Positions 1-10,308 of a stretch of DNA of 64,000 nucleotides are shown in pieces. Below the pieces are notes generated by a model, which saw only the letters and a list, made by a program, of their open reading frames with translations, made no database searches and was not told the DNA's origin. The DNA lies in contig NZ_JADKYB010000002.1 of the NCBI RefSeq assembly GCF_016918855.1, forward strand, positions 496,001-560,000, read 5' to 3'. Positions within the stretch are counted from its first letter, which is position 1, and every line of letters starts with the position of its first letter. Origin of the DNA: Actinacidiphila acididurans. Lineage in GTDB: Bacteria; Actinomycetota; Actinomycetes; Streptomycetales; Streptomycetaceae. Position numbers and translations under genes: made by a program.

Positions 1-1
1 G

Positions 2-975
2 ACCGCCGAACTCCTCGACCTGCCCACCGCCGCCGTGCTGACCCTGGTGCAGCTCGCCGCGGTGGGCGCGATCCTGGCCGTGCACGGCTGGACCGTGCGG
101 CGCGGGGAGGCATCCCTGCGGCTGGTGGACGGGGCCACCACCGCGCACCGGCCGCGCGGCGGCGAGAGGGCGCTGCTCGCCGCGGTCCTGGCGGTGATCG
201 CGCTGCTGATCCTGCTGCCGCTGGGCGTGCTGGCCGCCCGCTCGCTGGACGCGCCCGGCGGCTACGGCTTCGGCTACTACCGCGCCCTCGGCGCCCAGGA
301 CAGCAGCGGCACCTTCCTGGTGCCCCCGCTGGAGACGATCTGGAACTCCCTGCGCTACGCCGCCGTCGCCACCGTGATCGCGCTGGCCATCGGCGGCCTG
401 GCGGCGGCCGCGCTGGTACGCCGGGCCGGGCGCCTGATGCGCGGCTTCGACGCGCTGCTCATGCTGCCGCTGGGCACCTCGGCGGTCACCGTCGGCTTCG
501 GCTTCCTGATCACCCTGGACAAGCCGCCGCTGGACCTGCGCGACTCCTGGCTGCTGGTGCCGCTCGCCCAGGCGCTGGTGGGCGTGCCGTTCGTGGTCCG
601 CGTCATGCTGCCGGTGCTGCGGGCCGTCGACCACCGGCTGCGGGAGGCCGCCGCGGTGCTCGGCGCCTCCCCGGCGCGGGTGTGGCGGGAGGTGGACCTG
701 CCCTTCGTCGGCCGGGCCCTCGGCATCGCCGCCGGCTTCGCCTTCGCCGTCTCGCTCGGCGAGTTCGGCGCGACCGTGTTCATCGCCCGCCCGGACAGCC
801 CCACGCTGCCGGTCGCCGTCGCCCGCCTGCTCGGCCGGGCCGGCGGCGTCAACTACGGCCAGGCGATGGCCCTGAGCACCATCCTCATGCTGGTGTGCGC
901 CGCCAGCCTGCTGGTCCTGGAGGCCCCGGCGCTGCGCCGCGGTACGCACCGCGGCGCCGACCTCACGGGGGAACT

Positions 976-979
<4 letters not shown>
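2..979 (+). CDS. ABC transporter permease, thiamine/iron(III) type (5' truncated by window)
   Basis: The reading frame is open from the first bases of the window with no start codon demanded by a ribosome site, so the gene begins upstream and only the C-terminal ~325 residues are seen. At least six hydrophobic segments are visible. The permease loop reads EAAAVLGASPARVW...DLPF, the EAA motif that contacts the ATPase. The architecture (two permease units fused, ThiP/FbpB-like) fits importers of thiamine or ferric iron. The stop overlaps the GTG start of the ATPase by 4 bases, so the two are translationally coupled. The substrate cannot be decided because the binding protein lies outside the window. 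Confidence 0.85.
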
Positions 980-2073
<1,094 letters not shown>

Positions 2074-2406
2074 TCCGGCGCCATGGCGGTGGCCTAGATG
2101 CCCGCGTACGGCGCGAGCGGCCAGTCGGCCGAGGGCTGCCCGGCCCGGATGCGCGCGCTCGTCGGCTCACCGTGGTGCCCATCCGGCGGCGGCCTTGGCG
2201 GCCGAGGACGTGGTGGTGCTGCCCGGCGAGCCTGCCGGGAGCGCGGAGCCCGACGCCATGGAGGCGCCGACGGCGGGGCGGTGATCCGGCGCCATGGTGA
2301 CGGCCGGCTGCCCGGCGCACGGTCGACCGGACGCTCCCCGCACCGGTGGAGCGCAGCCCGCACCCGTAACGCCGCGCCCCCGAACCGCCGCCTGCGAGGC
2401 TCCGCG

Positions 2407-3543
2407 TCAGGCGCTCAGTTTCGCCAGCATCGCCGGGACCTCGGTGACGGAGTCCACCAGGGCGATGCGGCGGGACATCGGGCGGTCGGCGGAGAGTGCC
2501 TCGAGCAGGGGCCACACCGGGAGGTGGGTGGTCCAGTGGGCGTGGTCGACGAGGATCAGGGGTACGGGTTCGCCGCGGGACTCGTAGTAGTTCGGGGTGG
2601 CCGCGTCGAAGACCTCCTGGACTGTGCCGGCCGCGCCGGGCAGGAAGACCACGCCTGCGGTGCAGCGGGAGAGCAGGCCGTCCTCGCGGGTGGCGTTGGC
2701 GAAGAACTTGGCGATGTGCGCGGCGAAGGCGTTGGGTGGCTCGTGGCCGTAGAACCAGGTCGGCAGGCCCACCGAGGGCCCGCCGTCCGGCCAGCGCTCG
2801 CGCACCGTCAGGGCCGCCGACGCCCAGGCGCCCACCGAGGGGCGGAAGTCCGGGGCGGCGGCCAGCGTCGTCAGCGCCTCGCCCAGCATCGCGTCGTCGA
2901 AAGGCGCCGCATAGGCGCCCAGGTTCGCCGCTTCCATGGCGCCGGGTCCGCCGCCGGTGGCCACCGTGAGGCCCGCCCGCGTCAGGTCCCGGCCCAGCCG
3001 CGCGGCGCCGTCGTACGCGGCGTCGCCGCGGGCCAGCGCGTGGCCGCCCATCACGCCCACCACGCCCTTGCCGGCCAGGAGTTCGTCCAGCGCGTCGGAG
3101 ACCGCGTCGTCGTGGATGGACCGCAGCATCGAGGACAGCACGTCGCCGTCGCCCGACGTCTCCTGGAACCACCGGTACGTCAGCGCGTCCGGGGTCGCCG
3201 CGTAGCCGTCGACGGCCAGGCGTGCGTACAGCTCCTCCGGGGCGTAGAGCCGGCCCCGGTACGGGTCGAAGGGCAGCCCCGGGACCGGCGGGAACACCAG
3301 CGCGCCGTTGGCCCGTACATGGGCCAGCGCCTGGGGCTCCATCAGGCAGCCGAGGAAGACCGCCTCCCTGGTGTCGGCCACCAGCAGGGTGAAGGTGTGC
3401 TCGGTCAGGTCCAGCCCCTGCACCCTGCATCCGGCGAAGGAACCGCCGAGCGCGACCTCCTCGAACTCCGCCAGGCTCTCGATCTCCCGTACCCGGCCCT
3501 GCCGGGGGCGCGGCATGTCCCGCGACGCATCCTGTTCGACCAC
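2407..3543 (-). CDS. LOG-family Rossmann-fold nucleotide-binding protein
   Basis: 378 residues. The C-terminal ~240 residues carry the LOG/lysine-decarboxylase-like signature: GGGPGAMEAANLG followed by LPGAAGTVQEVFDA, a variant of the family's PGGxGTxxE. LOG proteins hydrolyse nucleoside 5'-monophosphates (or cytokinin ribotides in plants). The protein is longer than a simple LOG (about 200 residues) because of an N-terminal ~130-residue extension I do not recognise. The start chosen is GTG 3543: on the minus strand a TAGGGT -10-like box sits 7 bases before it, which suggests a leaderless transcript. The alternative is ATG 3516. It appears monocistronic. Confidence 0.75.
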   Translation of the reverse strand: MVEQDASRDMPRPRQGRVREIESLAEFEEVALGGSFAGCRVQGLDLTEHTFTLLVADTREAVFLGCLMEPQALAHVRANGALVFPPVPGLPFDPYRGRLYAPEELYARLAVDGYAATPDALTYRWFQETSGDGDVLSSMLRSIHDDAVSDALDELLAGKGVVGVMGGHALARGDAAYDGAARLGRDLTRAGLTVATGGGPGAMEAANLGAYAAPFDDAMLGEALTTLAAAPDFRPSVGAWASAALTVRERWPDGGPSVGLPTWFYGHEPPNAFAAHIAKFFANATREDGLLSRCTAGVVFLPGAAGTVQEVFDAATPNYYESRGEPVPLILVDHAHWTTHLPVWPLLEALSADRPMSRRIALVDSVTEVPAMLAKLSA

Positions 3544-3669
3544 GCCCAGCACCCTAGTGGCTGACCGGGCGAGTGCCGACCCGCGAGCCCCACCGGTCCC
3601 GGGTGCGCCGTGCAGGCCGCTACGGCCCGCCGCCCGCGTCTGGTGCCCGAGCGGCCTTCCGGCCACCCG

Positions 3670-4785
3670 TCAGCGGTGCGGCGTGGGGATCGTGGCCAGG
3701 TAGGCGACGAGCGCGGTCAGGGGGGCGAAGACGGTCAGCAGGGCGGCGGCGCGCAGGGCCAGGGCGGCCCACAGCAGGGGTGCCGGGCCGCCGAGGGCGC
3801 GTACGGCCAGGGCGGTGCCCGCCCGGTCGCGGGCGGTCTCGGCGAACGCCAGGGCGGCCACCGCGAGGACGCACACCGCGATCAGGCAGGCGGCGAAGGT
3901 GGTGACCGGGCCGACCGGGCGGTGGGTGTCGTAGACGGCCAGGCAGGCCGAGGCGGTGGCGGCCAGCAGGCCCAGCGGGCGGCCGATGCGCGGCGCCTCG
4001 GTCTGCAGGGCCCGCCCGGCCAGCAGCCGGCCCGCGCCGGGCCGGTGGAGGGCCAGGGCCCGGCCGCAGCCGTGCACCAGGCCCGGCCCGGCGAGCATCA
4101 GCCCGGCGGTGGTGACGGCCCAGCCGAGTGCCGCCAGCGGCGCGATGGTCCCGAACCCGCTGGGCAGCGGCACCTCGTGGCCCTTGGGCGCGGTGACCTC
4201 GACGGCCAGGCCCACCGCGGTCAGCGCCACGCCCCACGGCAGGTGACCGGCGGTGCCGGACGCGCGGACCGGGAAGGGCCGCAGCCCCGCCGCTCCGGTG
4301 GCCGCGGCCGCCACCGGCACCAGGGCGAGCAGGGTGGCCGCCCCGGCCAGCGGCAGCGATGTGCCGGCCGCCAGCAGCCCGGAACCGGCGCCGTGGAAGG
4401 CCGGGCCCAGCACGTCGCCGCGGAGCTGGAGGAAGACCAGCAGCGCCAGTACCGACCCGAGCGCACACGCCACCGCGGAGTTCACCGCGCCGAGCAGCAC
4501 GGTCGCGGTGCGGCCCAGGCCCACCGCGGCCAGCCCCGGGCGCGGCCAGGCGGCGGACTGCGCCCGGCCGACGGCCGCGGCCAGCTGTGCGGTCACCACG
4601 ACCGGCACCGCGCACCAGCCGAGCCGGACCGCCGCGTCCCAGGAGCCGCGCTGCGGATGGGCCAGCGCCCAGCCCAGGCAGGACAGCAGCAGCAGGCCGG
4701 TGCCGGCCGAGGCGACGGCCACCAGCACCCATCGGGCCAGCACCGCGCCGGCCGCACCGCGCAGAACCCGCAGTCCGAGTGTCAT
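3670..4785 (-). CDS. Polytopic membrane protein, probable permease of the adjacent ABC ATPase
   Basis: 371 residues with about eight to ten hydrophobic stretches made of Ala/Leu/Val-rich helices and few charged residues. There is no recognisable extracytoplasmic FtsX loop, but the gene start (ATG 4785) overlaps the stop of the upstream ATPase as ATGA, so the two proteins should form one transporter. Family placement (FtsX-like or other exporter permease) is inference. It ends just past the LOG gene start region and is transcribed in the same direction. Confidence 0.75.
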   Translation of the reverse strand: MTLGLRVLRGAAGAVLARWVLVAVASAGTGLLLLSCLGWALAHPQRGSWDAAVRLGWCAVPVVVTAQLAAAVGRAQSAAWPRPGLAAVGLGRTATVLLGAVNSAVACALGSVLALLVFLQLRGDVLGPAFHGAGSGLLAAGTSLPLAGAATLLALVPVAAAATGAAGLRPFPVRASGTAGHLPWGVALTAVGLAVEVTAPKGHEVPLPSGFGTIAPLAALGWAVTTAGLMLAGPGLVHGCGRALALHRPGAGRLLAGRALQTEAPRIGRPLGLLAATASACLAVYDTHRPVGPVTTFAACLIAVCVLAVAALAFAETARDRAGTALAVRALGGPAPLLWAALALRAAALLTVFAPLTALVAYLATIPTPHR

Positions 4786-5510
4786 ACCGAGGCCGGCCAG
4801 GAACTCGCGGGGCCGCCGGCCTGGGCGGGCATGGGCGCGCCCGGCCGGCCGTCGATCAGTCCCATGACCCGGTCGGCGTGCGCGGTGACCTCCGGGTCGC
4901 CGGTGGCCAGCACCACGGTGATGCCGTGCGAGCGGGCCGCGCTGGCCAGGGTGCGCAGCACCAGTGCCTGATCGGCGCGGTGCAGCGGGGCGGTCGGCTC
5001 GTCGGCGAACACCACGTCGGGCCGGCCGGCCAGCGCCCTGGCGACCGCGACGCGCTGCCGCTGGGCCTGGAGCAGGTCGCCCGGGCGCTTGCCGGCCTCC
5101 GCCCCGATGTCCAGCCGGTCCAGCCATTCCTGGGCGGCGGTCCGCGCCGCCCGGTGGCTCTCGCCGCGCAACAGCAGGGGCAGCGCCGCGTTCTCCCACG
5201 CCGTCAGCTCCGGCACGAGTTGCGCGTCGCCGCCGACCCAGCCGAACCGCTCGCGCCGTACCTGGTCCCGGGCGGCTTCCGGCAGGGTGTGCAGCGGCGC
5301 GCTGTTGAACCACACCTCGCCGTCGTCGGCGACGATCCGGCCGGACAGGCACCGCAGCAGCGTGGACTTGCCCGCGCCGCGCGGGCCGAGCACCGCGAGG
5401 ATCTCCCCTGCGCGCACGTTGACCGAAACGCCGAGCAGGGCCGGCGAGCCCTGATGGGAGTGGCGCAGGGCGCGGGCCCAGAGCACGTCGTTGTCGGGCG
5501 GGGCCTCCAT
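4782..5510 (-). CDS. ABC transporter ATP-binding protein with non-canonical signature motif
   Basis: 242 residues. Walker A is GPRGAGKST (residues 42-50) and Walker B reads VVFADEPTA. At the place of the LSGGQ signature the sequence is LLQAQRQRVAVARAL: the flanking QRVAVARAL is intact but the SGGQ core is lost. The switch position ATGDPEVTAHADR also lacks the usual histidine, with Gly-Asp in its place. Overall it resembles MacB/LolD-type ATPases of small exporters. These substitutions may mean low or altered ATP hydrolysis. It overlaps the membrane protein gene by 4 bases and would be first in a two-gene operon. Confidence 0.8.
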   Translation of the reverse strand: MEAPPDNDVLWARALRHSHQGSPALLGVSVNVRAGEILAVLGPRGAGKSTLLRCLSGRIVADDGEVWFNSAPLHTLPEAARDQVRRERFGWVGGDAQLVPELTAWENAALPLLLRGESHRAARTAAQEWLDRLDIGAEAGKRPGDLLQAQRQRVAVARALAGRPDVVFADEPTAPLHRADQALVLRTLASAARSHGITVVLATGDPEVTAHADRVMGLIDGRPGAPMPAQAGGPASSWPASV

Positions 5511-5861
5511 GCCGTCGTACCTCCGCGAGTCGTTCTCCCCGGGCGGGCTGACACACCGTCAAACGAGCCGGGCAGTGGGCGGGTCACTCCCGGGCACCGT
5601 AGGGGGCGTGCCGCGCCGCCGCCCCGCAGGCGCGTCGGCCCCGGCCGCGGTCTCCTCCGTACGGAGGAGGGCTCGGTGGTGCGCCGCCGGACGGGCGACG
5701 GCGGCGTACCACCGCCGCGGGCCGGACGCGTATCGGCGGGGGAGCGGCCCCGCCGGCACCGGGAACCGGGACCGGGGGCGGGGCCGAGGTCCGGGACCGC
5801 ACGGCTCAGGCGGCGGCTCAGGCGGCGGCCCAGGGGTCGACTCAAGGGGCGGCTCACGCGG
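5511..5861. other. Intergenic region between the ABC pair and the aminotransferase
   Basis: 351 bases without a convincing gene. It holds an 18-bp perfect palindrome (5652-5669), a short hairpin around 5699-5720 (CGGCGG and CCGCCG arms), and near 5808-5857 an imperfect run of GGCGGCTCA-like units just beyond the aminotransferase stop codon. Small open frames here are Arg/Pro-rich and look like by-products of high GC. Confidence 0.6.
5652..5669. promoter_or_regulatory. 18-bp perfect palindrome, candidate operator
   Basis: CTCCTCCGT followed immediately by ACGGAGGAG, a perfect palindrome without spacer, 142 bases upstream of the minus-strand ATPase start at 5510. Size and symmetry suit a dimeric repressor site for the ABC operon. 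No regulator gene for it is adjacent, so the partner is unknown. Confidence 0.5.
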
Positions 5862-7232
5862 TCACAGCTTGGTCCAGGCCTCCGTCAGCACCGAGCGCAG
5901 GATGCCCTCGATCTCGTCGAACAGGTCCTGACCGGAGGTCAGCGGCGGGGCGAGCTGGACGACCGGGTCGCCGCGGTCGTCGGCCCGGCAGTACAGGCCG
6001 CGCTCGAACAACTCCTTGGACAGGAAGCCGTACAGGATCCGTTCGGTCTCCTCCTCGGTGAACGTCTCCTTGGTCGCCTTGTCCTTGACCAGCTCGATCC
6101 CGTAGAAGAAGCCGTTGCCGCGCACGTCGCCGACGATCGGCAGGTCATGAAGCCGCCGCAAGGTGTCGAAGAACGCGCCCTCGGTGTCCAGCACGTGCTG
6201 GTTCAGGCCCTCGCGCTCGAAGATGTCGAGGTTGGCCAGGCCCACCGCGGCCGACACCGGGTGGCCGCCGAAGGTGTAGCCGTGCAGGAAGACGTTGTCG
6301 CCGCGGTAGAAGGGCTCGGCGAGCCGGTCGGAGACGATGCAGGCGCCTATCGGGGAGTAGCCGGAGGTCATGCCCTTGGCGCAGGTGATCATGTCGGGCA
6401 CGTAGTCGAACTTGTCGCAGGCGAACATGGTGCCCAGCCGGCCGAAGGCGCAGATCACCTCGTCCGAGACGAGCAGCACCCCGTACTGGTCGCAGATCTC
6501 GCGCACCCGCTGGAAGTAGCCGGGCGGCGGCGGGAAGCAGCCGCCGGCGTTCTGCACCGGCTCCAGGAAGACCGCGGCCACCGTCTCGGGACCCTCGAAG
6601 AGGATCTGCTGCTCGATCTGGTCGGCGGCCCAGCGGCCGAACGCCACCGGGTCGTCGCCGTGCAGCGGCGCCCGGTAGATGTTGGTGTTGGGCACCTTGT
6701 GCGCGCCGGGCACCAGCGGCTCGAACGGCGCCTTGAGCGCGGGCAGGCCGGTGATGGACAGCGCGCCCTGCGGTGTGCCGTGGTAGGCCACCGCCCGGGA
6801 GATCACCTTGTACTTGCCCGGGTTCCCGGTCAGCTTGTGGTACTGCTTGGCGAGCTTCCAGGCGGTCTCGACCGCCTCGCCGCCGCCGGTGGTGAAGAAC
6901 ACCTTGTTCAGGTCGCCCGGCGCATAGTGCGCCAGCCGCTCCGCCAGCTCCACCGCCTTGGGGTGCGCGTAGCTCCACACCGGGAAGAAGGCCAGCTCCT
7001 GGGCCTGCTTGTAGGCGGTCTCGGCCAACTCGTGCCGCCCGTGCCCGGCGTTGACCACGAACAGGCCGGACAGCCCGTCCACGTACCGCTTCCCGCGGTC
7101 GTCGTAGATGTACGAGCCCTCGCCGCGCACAATGGTGGGCACCGGGGCGTTCTCGTACGACGACATGCGGGTGAAGTGCATCCACAGGTGGTCGTACGCA
7201 GTCCTCGACAGATCTGCGCTGTTACGGTCCAT
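5862..7232 (-). CDS. Class III PLP-dependent aminotransferase (putrescine/omega-amino acid:pyruvate type)
   Basis: 456 residues, full length for a class III omega-aminotransferase. FFTTGGGEAVETAWKLAKQ binds the PLP phosphate, LLVSDEVICAFGRLG carries the Asp that pairs with the pyridine nitrogen, and ITCAKGMTSGYSP carries the Schiff-base lysine, Lys286. Members act on putrescine, cadaverine or beta-alanine with pyruvate as acceptor. The Lrp/AsnC regulator gene lies 2 bases upstream on the same strand, and a gamma-aminobutyraldehyde-type dehydrogenase is divergent beyond it. This suggests putrescine to 4-aminobutyraldehyde conversion. An equivalent gene in the S. coelicolor polyamine locus has been linked to polyamine use; the exact substrate here is inferred. 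Confidence 0.85.
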   Translation of the reverse strand: MDRNSADLSRTAYDHLWMHFTRMSSYENAPVPTIVRGEGSYIYDDRGKRYVDGLSGLFVVNAGHGRHELAETAYKQAQELAFFPVWSYAHPKAVELAERLAHYAPGDLNKVFFTTGGGEAVETAWKLAKQYHKLTGNPGKYKVISRAVAYHGTPQGALSITGLPALKAPFEPLVPGAHKVPNTNIYRAPLHGDDPVAFGRWAADQIEQQILFEGPETVAAVFLEPVQNAGGCFPPPPGYFQRVREICDQYGVLLVSDEVICAFGRLGTMFACDKFDYVPDMITCAKGMTSGYSPIGACIVSDRLAEPFYRGDNVFLHGYTFGGHPVSAAVGLANLDIFEREGLNQHVLDTEGAFFDTLRRLHDLPIVGDVRGNGFFYGIELVKDKATKETFTEEETERILYGFLSKELFERGLYCRADDRGDPVVQLAPPLTSGQDLFDEIEGILRSVLTEAWTKL

Positions 7233-7234
7233 GG

Positions 7235-7708
7235 CTATCTGGTTCCCCAGGTGTAGGTCTGCTTGCGGAGCTTGAGGTAGACGAAGCTTTCGGTGGACCG
7301 CACGCCCGGCAGCGCGCGGATCCGCTTGTTGATCAGCTCCAGCAGGTGGTCGTCGTCCTCGCAGACGATCTCCACCAGCAGGTCGAAGGAGCCCGCGGTG
7401 ATGACCACGTACTCCACCTCGTCCAGCGCGGCCAGTGCCTCGGCCACCGGGTCGATGTCGCCCTCGACGCTGATGCCGACCATCGCCTGACGCCGGAATC
7501 CGACGGTGAGCGGGTCGGTGACGGCGACGATCTGCATGACGCCCTGGTCGAGCAGCTTCTGCACCCGCTGCCGCACGGCGGCCTCGGACAGGCCCACCGC
7601 CTTGCCGATCGCGGCATAGGGGCGGCGCCCGTCCTCCTGGAGCTGTTCGATGATCGCTTTGGACACCGCGTCCATGGCGCCGGGCGCGGTGTTGTCACGT
7701 GTGGCCAC
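7235..7708 (-). CDS. Lrp/AsnC-family transcriptional regulator
   Basis: 157 residues. The N-terminal helix-turn-helix (DAVSKAIIEQLQEDGRRPYA...VGLSEAAVRQRVQKLLDQG) is followed by an AsnC/RAM ligand-binding domain with the typical GSFDLLVEIVCEDDDHLLEL segment. GTG 7708 is preferred over a TTG at 7744 that would add 12 unconserved-looking residues. The gene is co-directional with the aminotransferase (2-base gap) and divergent from the aldehyde dehydrogenase at 7913. It probably controls both in response to an amino acid or pathway intermediate. Confidence 0.88.
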   Translation of the reverse strand: MATRDNTAPGAMDAVSKAIIEQLQEDGRRPYAAIGKAVGLSEAAVRQRVQKLLDQGVMQIVAVTDPLTVGFRRQAMVGISVEGDIDPVAEALAALDEVEYVVITAGSFDLLVEIVCEDDDHLLELINKRIRALPGVRSTESFVYLKLRKQTYTWGTR

Positions 7709-7843
7709 GACCCCACTGTGCAGGACAGGTCGTTTGTCCCGCAAGCCCTGGACGATGAAATTCGTCGCTTCCGGCCGCTGTCGACACCGAATCGGTTGTC
7801 CGCGCGGGTCGGGTATGTCGAATACGGCAGTCCTGGGGTTAAG

Positions 7844-7859
7844 CTGAGCAGTGTCTCAG
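7844..7859. promoter_or_regulatory. Inverted repeat CTGAG-N6-CTCAG in the divergent promoter region
   Basis: Perfect 5-bp arms at 7844-7848 and 7855-7859 in the space between the divergent Lrp-type regulator and the aldehyde dehydrogenase. It lies about 55 bases before the dehydrogenase start. The position makes it a candidate binding site for the adjacent regulator. Confidence 0.4.
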
Positions 7860-7912
7860 TACGTGGACACCGACTCGCAGGACCCGACTCGTAGGACCAG
7901 GGAGTAAGCGCC

Positions 7913-9349
7913 GTGACCGAACTCCGTACTCTGCGCAATTACATCGACGGCGAATTCCGCGACGCCGCCGACGGGCGCACCACCGAGGTGGTCAATCCGG
8001 TCACCGGGCAGGCGTACGCCCAGGCGCCGCTGTCCGGGCAGGCCGATGTGGACGCCGCCATGGCGGCGGCCGAGGCCGCGTTCCCCGCCTGGCGCGACAC
8101 CACGCCCTCCGAGCGGCAGAAGGCGCTGCTGAGGATCGCCGACGCGGTGGAGGCGCGGGCGGACGAACTCGTCGCCGTGGAGAGCGAGAACACCGGCAAG
8201 CCGATCGGGCTGACCGCGAGCGAGGAGATCCCGCCGATGGTCGACCAGATCCGCTTCTTCGCCGGCGCCGCCCGGCTGCTGGAGGGCCGCTCGGCGGGCG
8301 AGTACATGGAGGGCATGACCTCCTTCGTCCGGCGCGAGCCGGTCGGGGTGTGCGCCCAGGTCGCGCCCTGGAACTACCCGATGATGATGGCCGTCTGGAA
8401 GTTCGCCCCCGCGCTCGCGGCCGGCAACACCGTGGTGCTCAAGCCCTCCGACACCACCCCCGCCTCCACTGTGCTGCTCGCCGAGATCATCGGCGCGGTG
8501 CTGCCCAAGGGCGTGTTCAACGTGATCTGCGGCGACCGCGACACCGGCCGCATGATGGTCGAGCACCCGGTGCCCGCCATGGCGTCGATCACCGGCTCGG
8601 TCCGGGCCGGCAAGGAGGTAGCCGGGGCCGCCGCCAAGGACGTCAAGCGGGTGCACCTGGAACTCGGCGGCAAGGCGCCGGTCGTGGTCTTCGGCGACGT
8701 CGACATCCCCAAGGCGGTGGAGGACATCACGGTCGCCGGGTTCTTCAACGCCGGCCAGGACTGCACCGCCGCCACCCGCGTCCTGGTGCACGAGTCGATC
8801 CGCGAGGAGTTCACCGCCGCCCTGACCAAGGCCGCCGCCGCCACCCGCACCGGCCTGCCCGACGACGAGGACGTGCTGTACGGCCCGCTCAACAACGCCA
8901 ACCAGCTCGCCCAGGTCACCGGCTTCATCGAGCGGCTGCCGGCGCACGCCAAGGTCGAGACCGGCGGCCACCGCATCGGCGAGGCGGGCTTCTTCTACGC
9001 GCCCACGGTCGTCTCCGGGCTGCTCCAGGACGACGAGATCATCCAGCGCGAGGTGTTCGGCCCGGTCATCACCGTGCAGACGTTCACCGACGAGGACCAG
9101 GCCGTGGAGTGGGCCAACGGCGTCGAGTACGGGCTCGCGTCCTCGGTGTGGACCAAGGACCACGCCCGCGCCATGCGGATGTCGAAGCGGCTGGACTTCG
9201 GCTGCGTGTGGATCAACACGCACATCCCGCTGGTCGCCGAGATGCCGCACGGCGGCTTCAAGGAGTCCGGCTACGGCAAGGACCTCTCCGCGTACGGGCT
9301 GGAGGACTACACCCGGATCAAGCACGTGATGACGTCGCTGGACGGGTGA
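7913..9349 (+). CDS. Gamma-aminobutyraldehyde dehydrogenase-type aldehyde dehydrogenase
   Basis: 478 residues, standard ALDH length. The oxyanion asparagine motif is APWNYP, the catalytic glutamate lies in HLELGGKAP and the catalytic cysteine in GQDCTAATR. The last motif, together with TRIKHVM near the C-terminus, is typical of aminobutyraldehyde dehydrogenases that use NAD to make GABA. GTG 7913 follows an AGGGAG ribosome site. The divergent aminotransferase would supply its aldehyde. A paralogue with the same motifs lies at 15812. Confidence 0.87.
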   Translation: MTELRTLRNYIDGEFRDAADGRTTEVVNPVTGQAYAQAPLSGQADVDAAMAAAEAAFPAWRDTTPSERQKALLRIADAVEARADELVAVESENTGKPIGLTASEEIPPMVDQIRFFAGAARLLEGRSAGEYMEGMTSFVRREPVGVCAQVAPWNYPMMMAVWKFAPALAAGNTVVLKPSDTTPASTVLLAEIIGAVLPKGVFNVICGDRDTGRMMVEHPVPAMASITGSVRAGKEVAGAAAKDVKRVHLELGGKAPVVVFGDVDIPKAVEDITVAGFFNAGQDCTAATRVLVHESIREEFTAALTKAAAATRTGLPDDEDVLYGPLNNANQLAQVTGFIERLPAHAKVETGGHRIGEAGFFYAPTVVSGLLQDDEIIQREVFGPVITVQTFTDEDQAVEWANGVEYGLASSVWTKDHARAMRMSKRLDFGCVWINTHIPLVAEMPHGGFKESGYGKDLSAYGLEDYTRIKHVMTSLDG

Positions 9350-9377
9350 GCCCGGGCCGGCCGGCCGCCGGAAGCTG

Positions 9378-10214
9378 TCAGGGGGTGCCCGCGACCGGGG
9401 GCGCCCCCTGCGCCGCGCCGTCCGGCGCCGTGCCCGTCGAACCCGCCGTACCGGTGCCGGACGGCGCCGCGGCCGCCTGCCCCGGGGTCGTCTGGTGCGG
9501 GCGCCCCGCCTTCCTGGCCCGTACTCGCTGGAACGTCTCCAGGCGGTTGGTGGTCACCGCGTCCGCGCCCAGCGCCAGCAGCTTCCCCATCGAGCGCTGC
9601 CAGTCCGCGGTCCACGCCGCGACCAGCAGGCCGCGCTCCCGGGCGAAGGCCACGGTGGCCCGGTCGACCAGCCCGAAGCGCAGGTTCAGCCAGCGCGGCG
9701 CCAAGGCGTCGAGCAGCCCGGCCGCAGGACGCCGGGAGGTCTTCCAGGTCAGCGCGATCTCGGCGGCCGGGTCGAGTTCGCGTACGGTCGTGAGCGCCGG
9801 CAACTCGCCGCAGTAGTACACGCGCTCGCCGAGCCCCGCCTCCCGCACGGCCGCAACCGTGGGCGCCGCCTGGTCCTCCTCGGTCAGGTCCAGCAGCATC
9901 CGCGGGCCCGGGTGCTCGCGCAGCGTCTCCAGCGCCTCGGCGAACGACGGCACCCCGCCGCCGGTCAGCTCCTCCACCTCCCGGGCGGTGAGCGAACCCA
10001 CCGGCACCGGCAGCCCCCACAGCCGTTCCAGCGTCGGGTCGTGCAGCAGCACCGGCACCCCGTCGCGGGTCAGCCGCACGTCCACCTCCACCGCGTCCGC
10101 GCCCTTGCGCAGCGCCGACCGCACCGAGGGCAGAGTGTTCTCGCGGACGTGGTACGGGTCGCCCCGGTGGGCGACGGCGAGCGCCATCCCGGTCGGCTCC
10201 TCGGTCGGATTCAC
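9378..10214 (-). CDS. Glycerophosphodiester phosphodiesterase
   Basis: 278 residues forming a GDPD-type TIM barrel. It has AHRGD with the catalytic histidine, RENTL, EVDVRLTRDGVPVLLHDPTL with the metal-binding acidic residues and second histidine, and the C-terminal VAAWTAD segment where family members read VxxWTVN. There is no signal peptide, so it is likely cytoplasmic and releases glycerol-3-phosphate from deacylated phospholipids. A 50-residue Pro/Ala/Gly/Thr-rich tail after the barrel is probably disordered. It is convergent with the dehydrogenase gene. Confidence 0.87.
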   Translation of the reverse strand: MNPTEEPTGMALAVAHRGDPYHVRENTLPSVRSALRKGADAVEVDVRLTRDGVPVLLHDPTLERLWGLPVPVGSLTAREVEELTGGGVPSFAEALETLREHPGPRMLLDLTEEDQAAPTVAAVREAGLGERVYYCGELPALTTVRELDPAAEIALTWKTSRRPAAGLLDALAPRWLNLRFGLVDRATVAFARERGLLVAAWTADWQRSMGKLLALGADAVTTNRLETFQRVRARKAGRPHQTTPGQAAAAPSGTGTAGSTGTAPDGAAQGAPPVAGTP

Positions 10215-10308
10215 ATCGGCTTCCTGGTTGCGGCTTCTGGCTCACGGCCCTTGGTGTGCGGCGTGCGGCCGGCTGAGGCGTGCGGCCGGGCCCTTTGTGC
10301 GCCCCGGT

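Noticed and set aside
5563..5861. Small Arg/Pro-rich frames on both strands
   Set aside because: No ribosome site, no strand-specific codon bias, and the sequence is better explained by GC-rich repeats and a palindrome.
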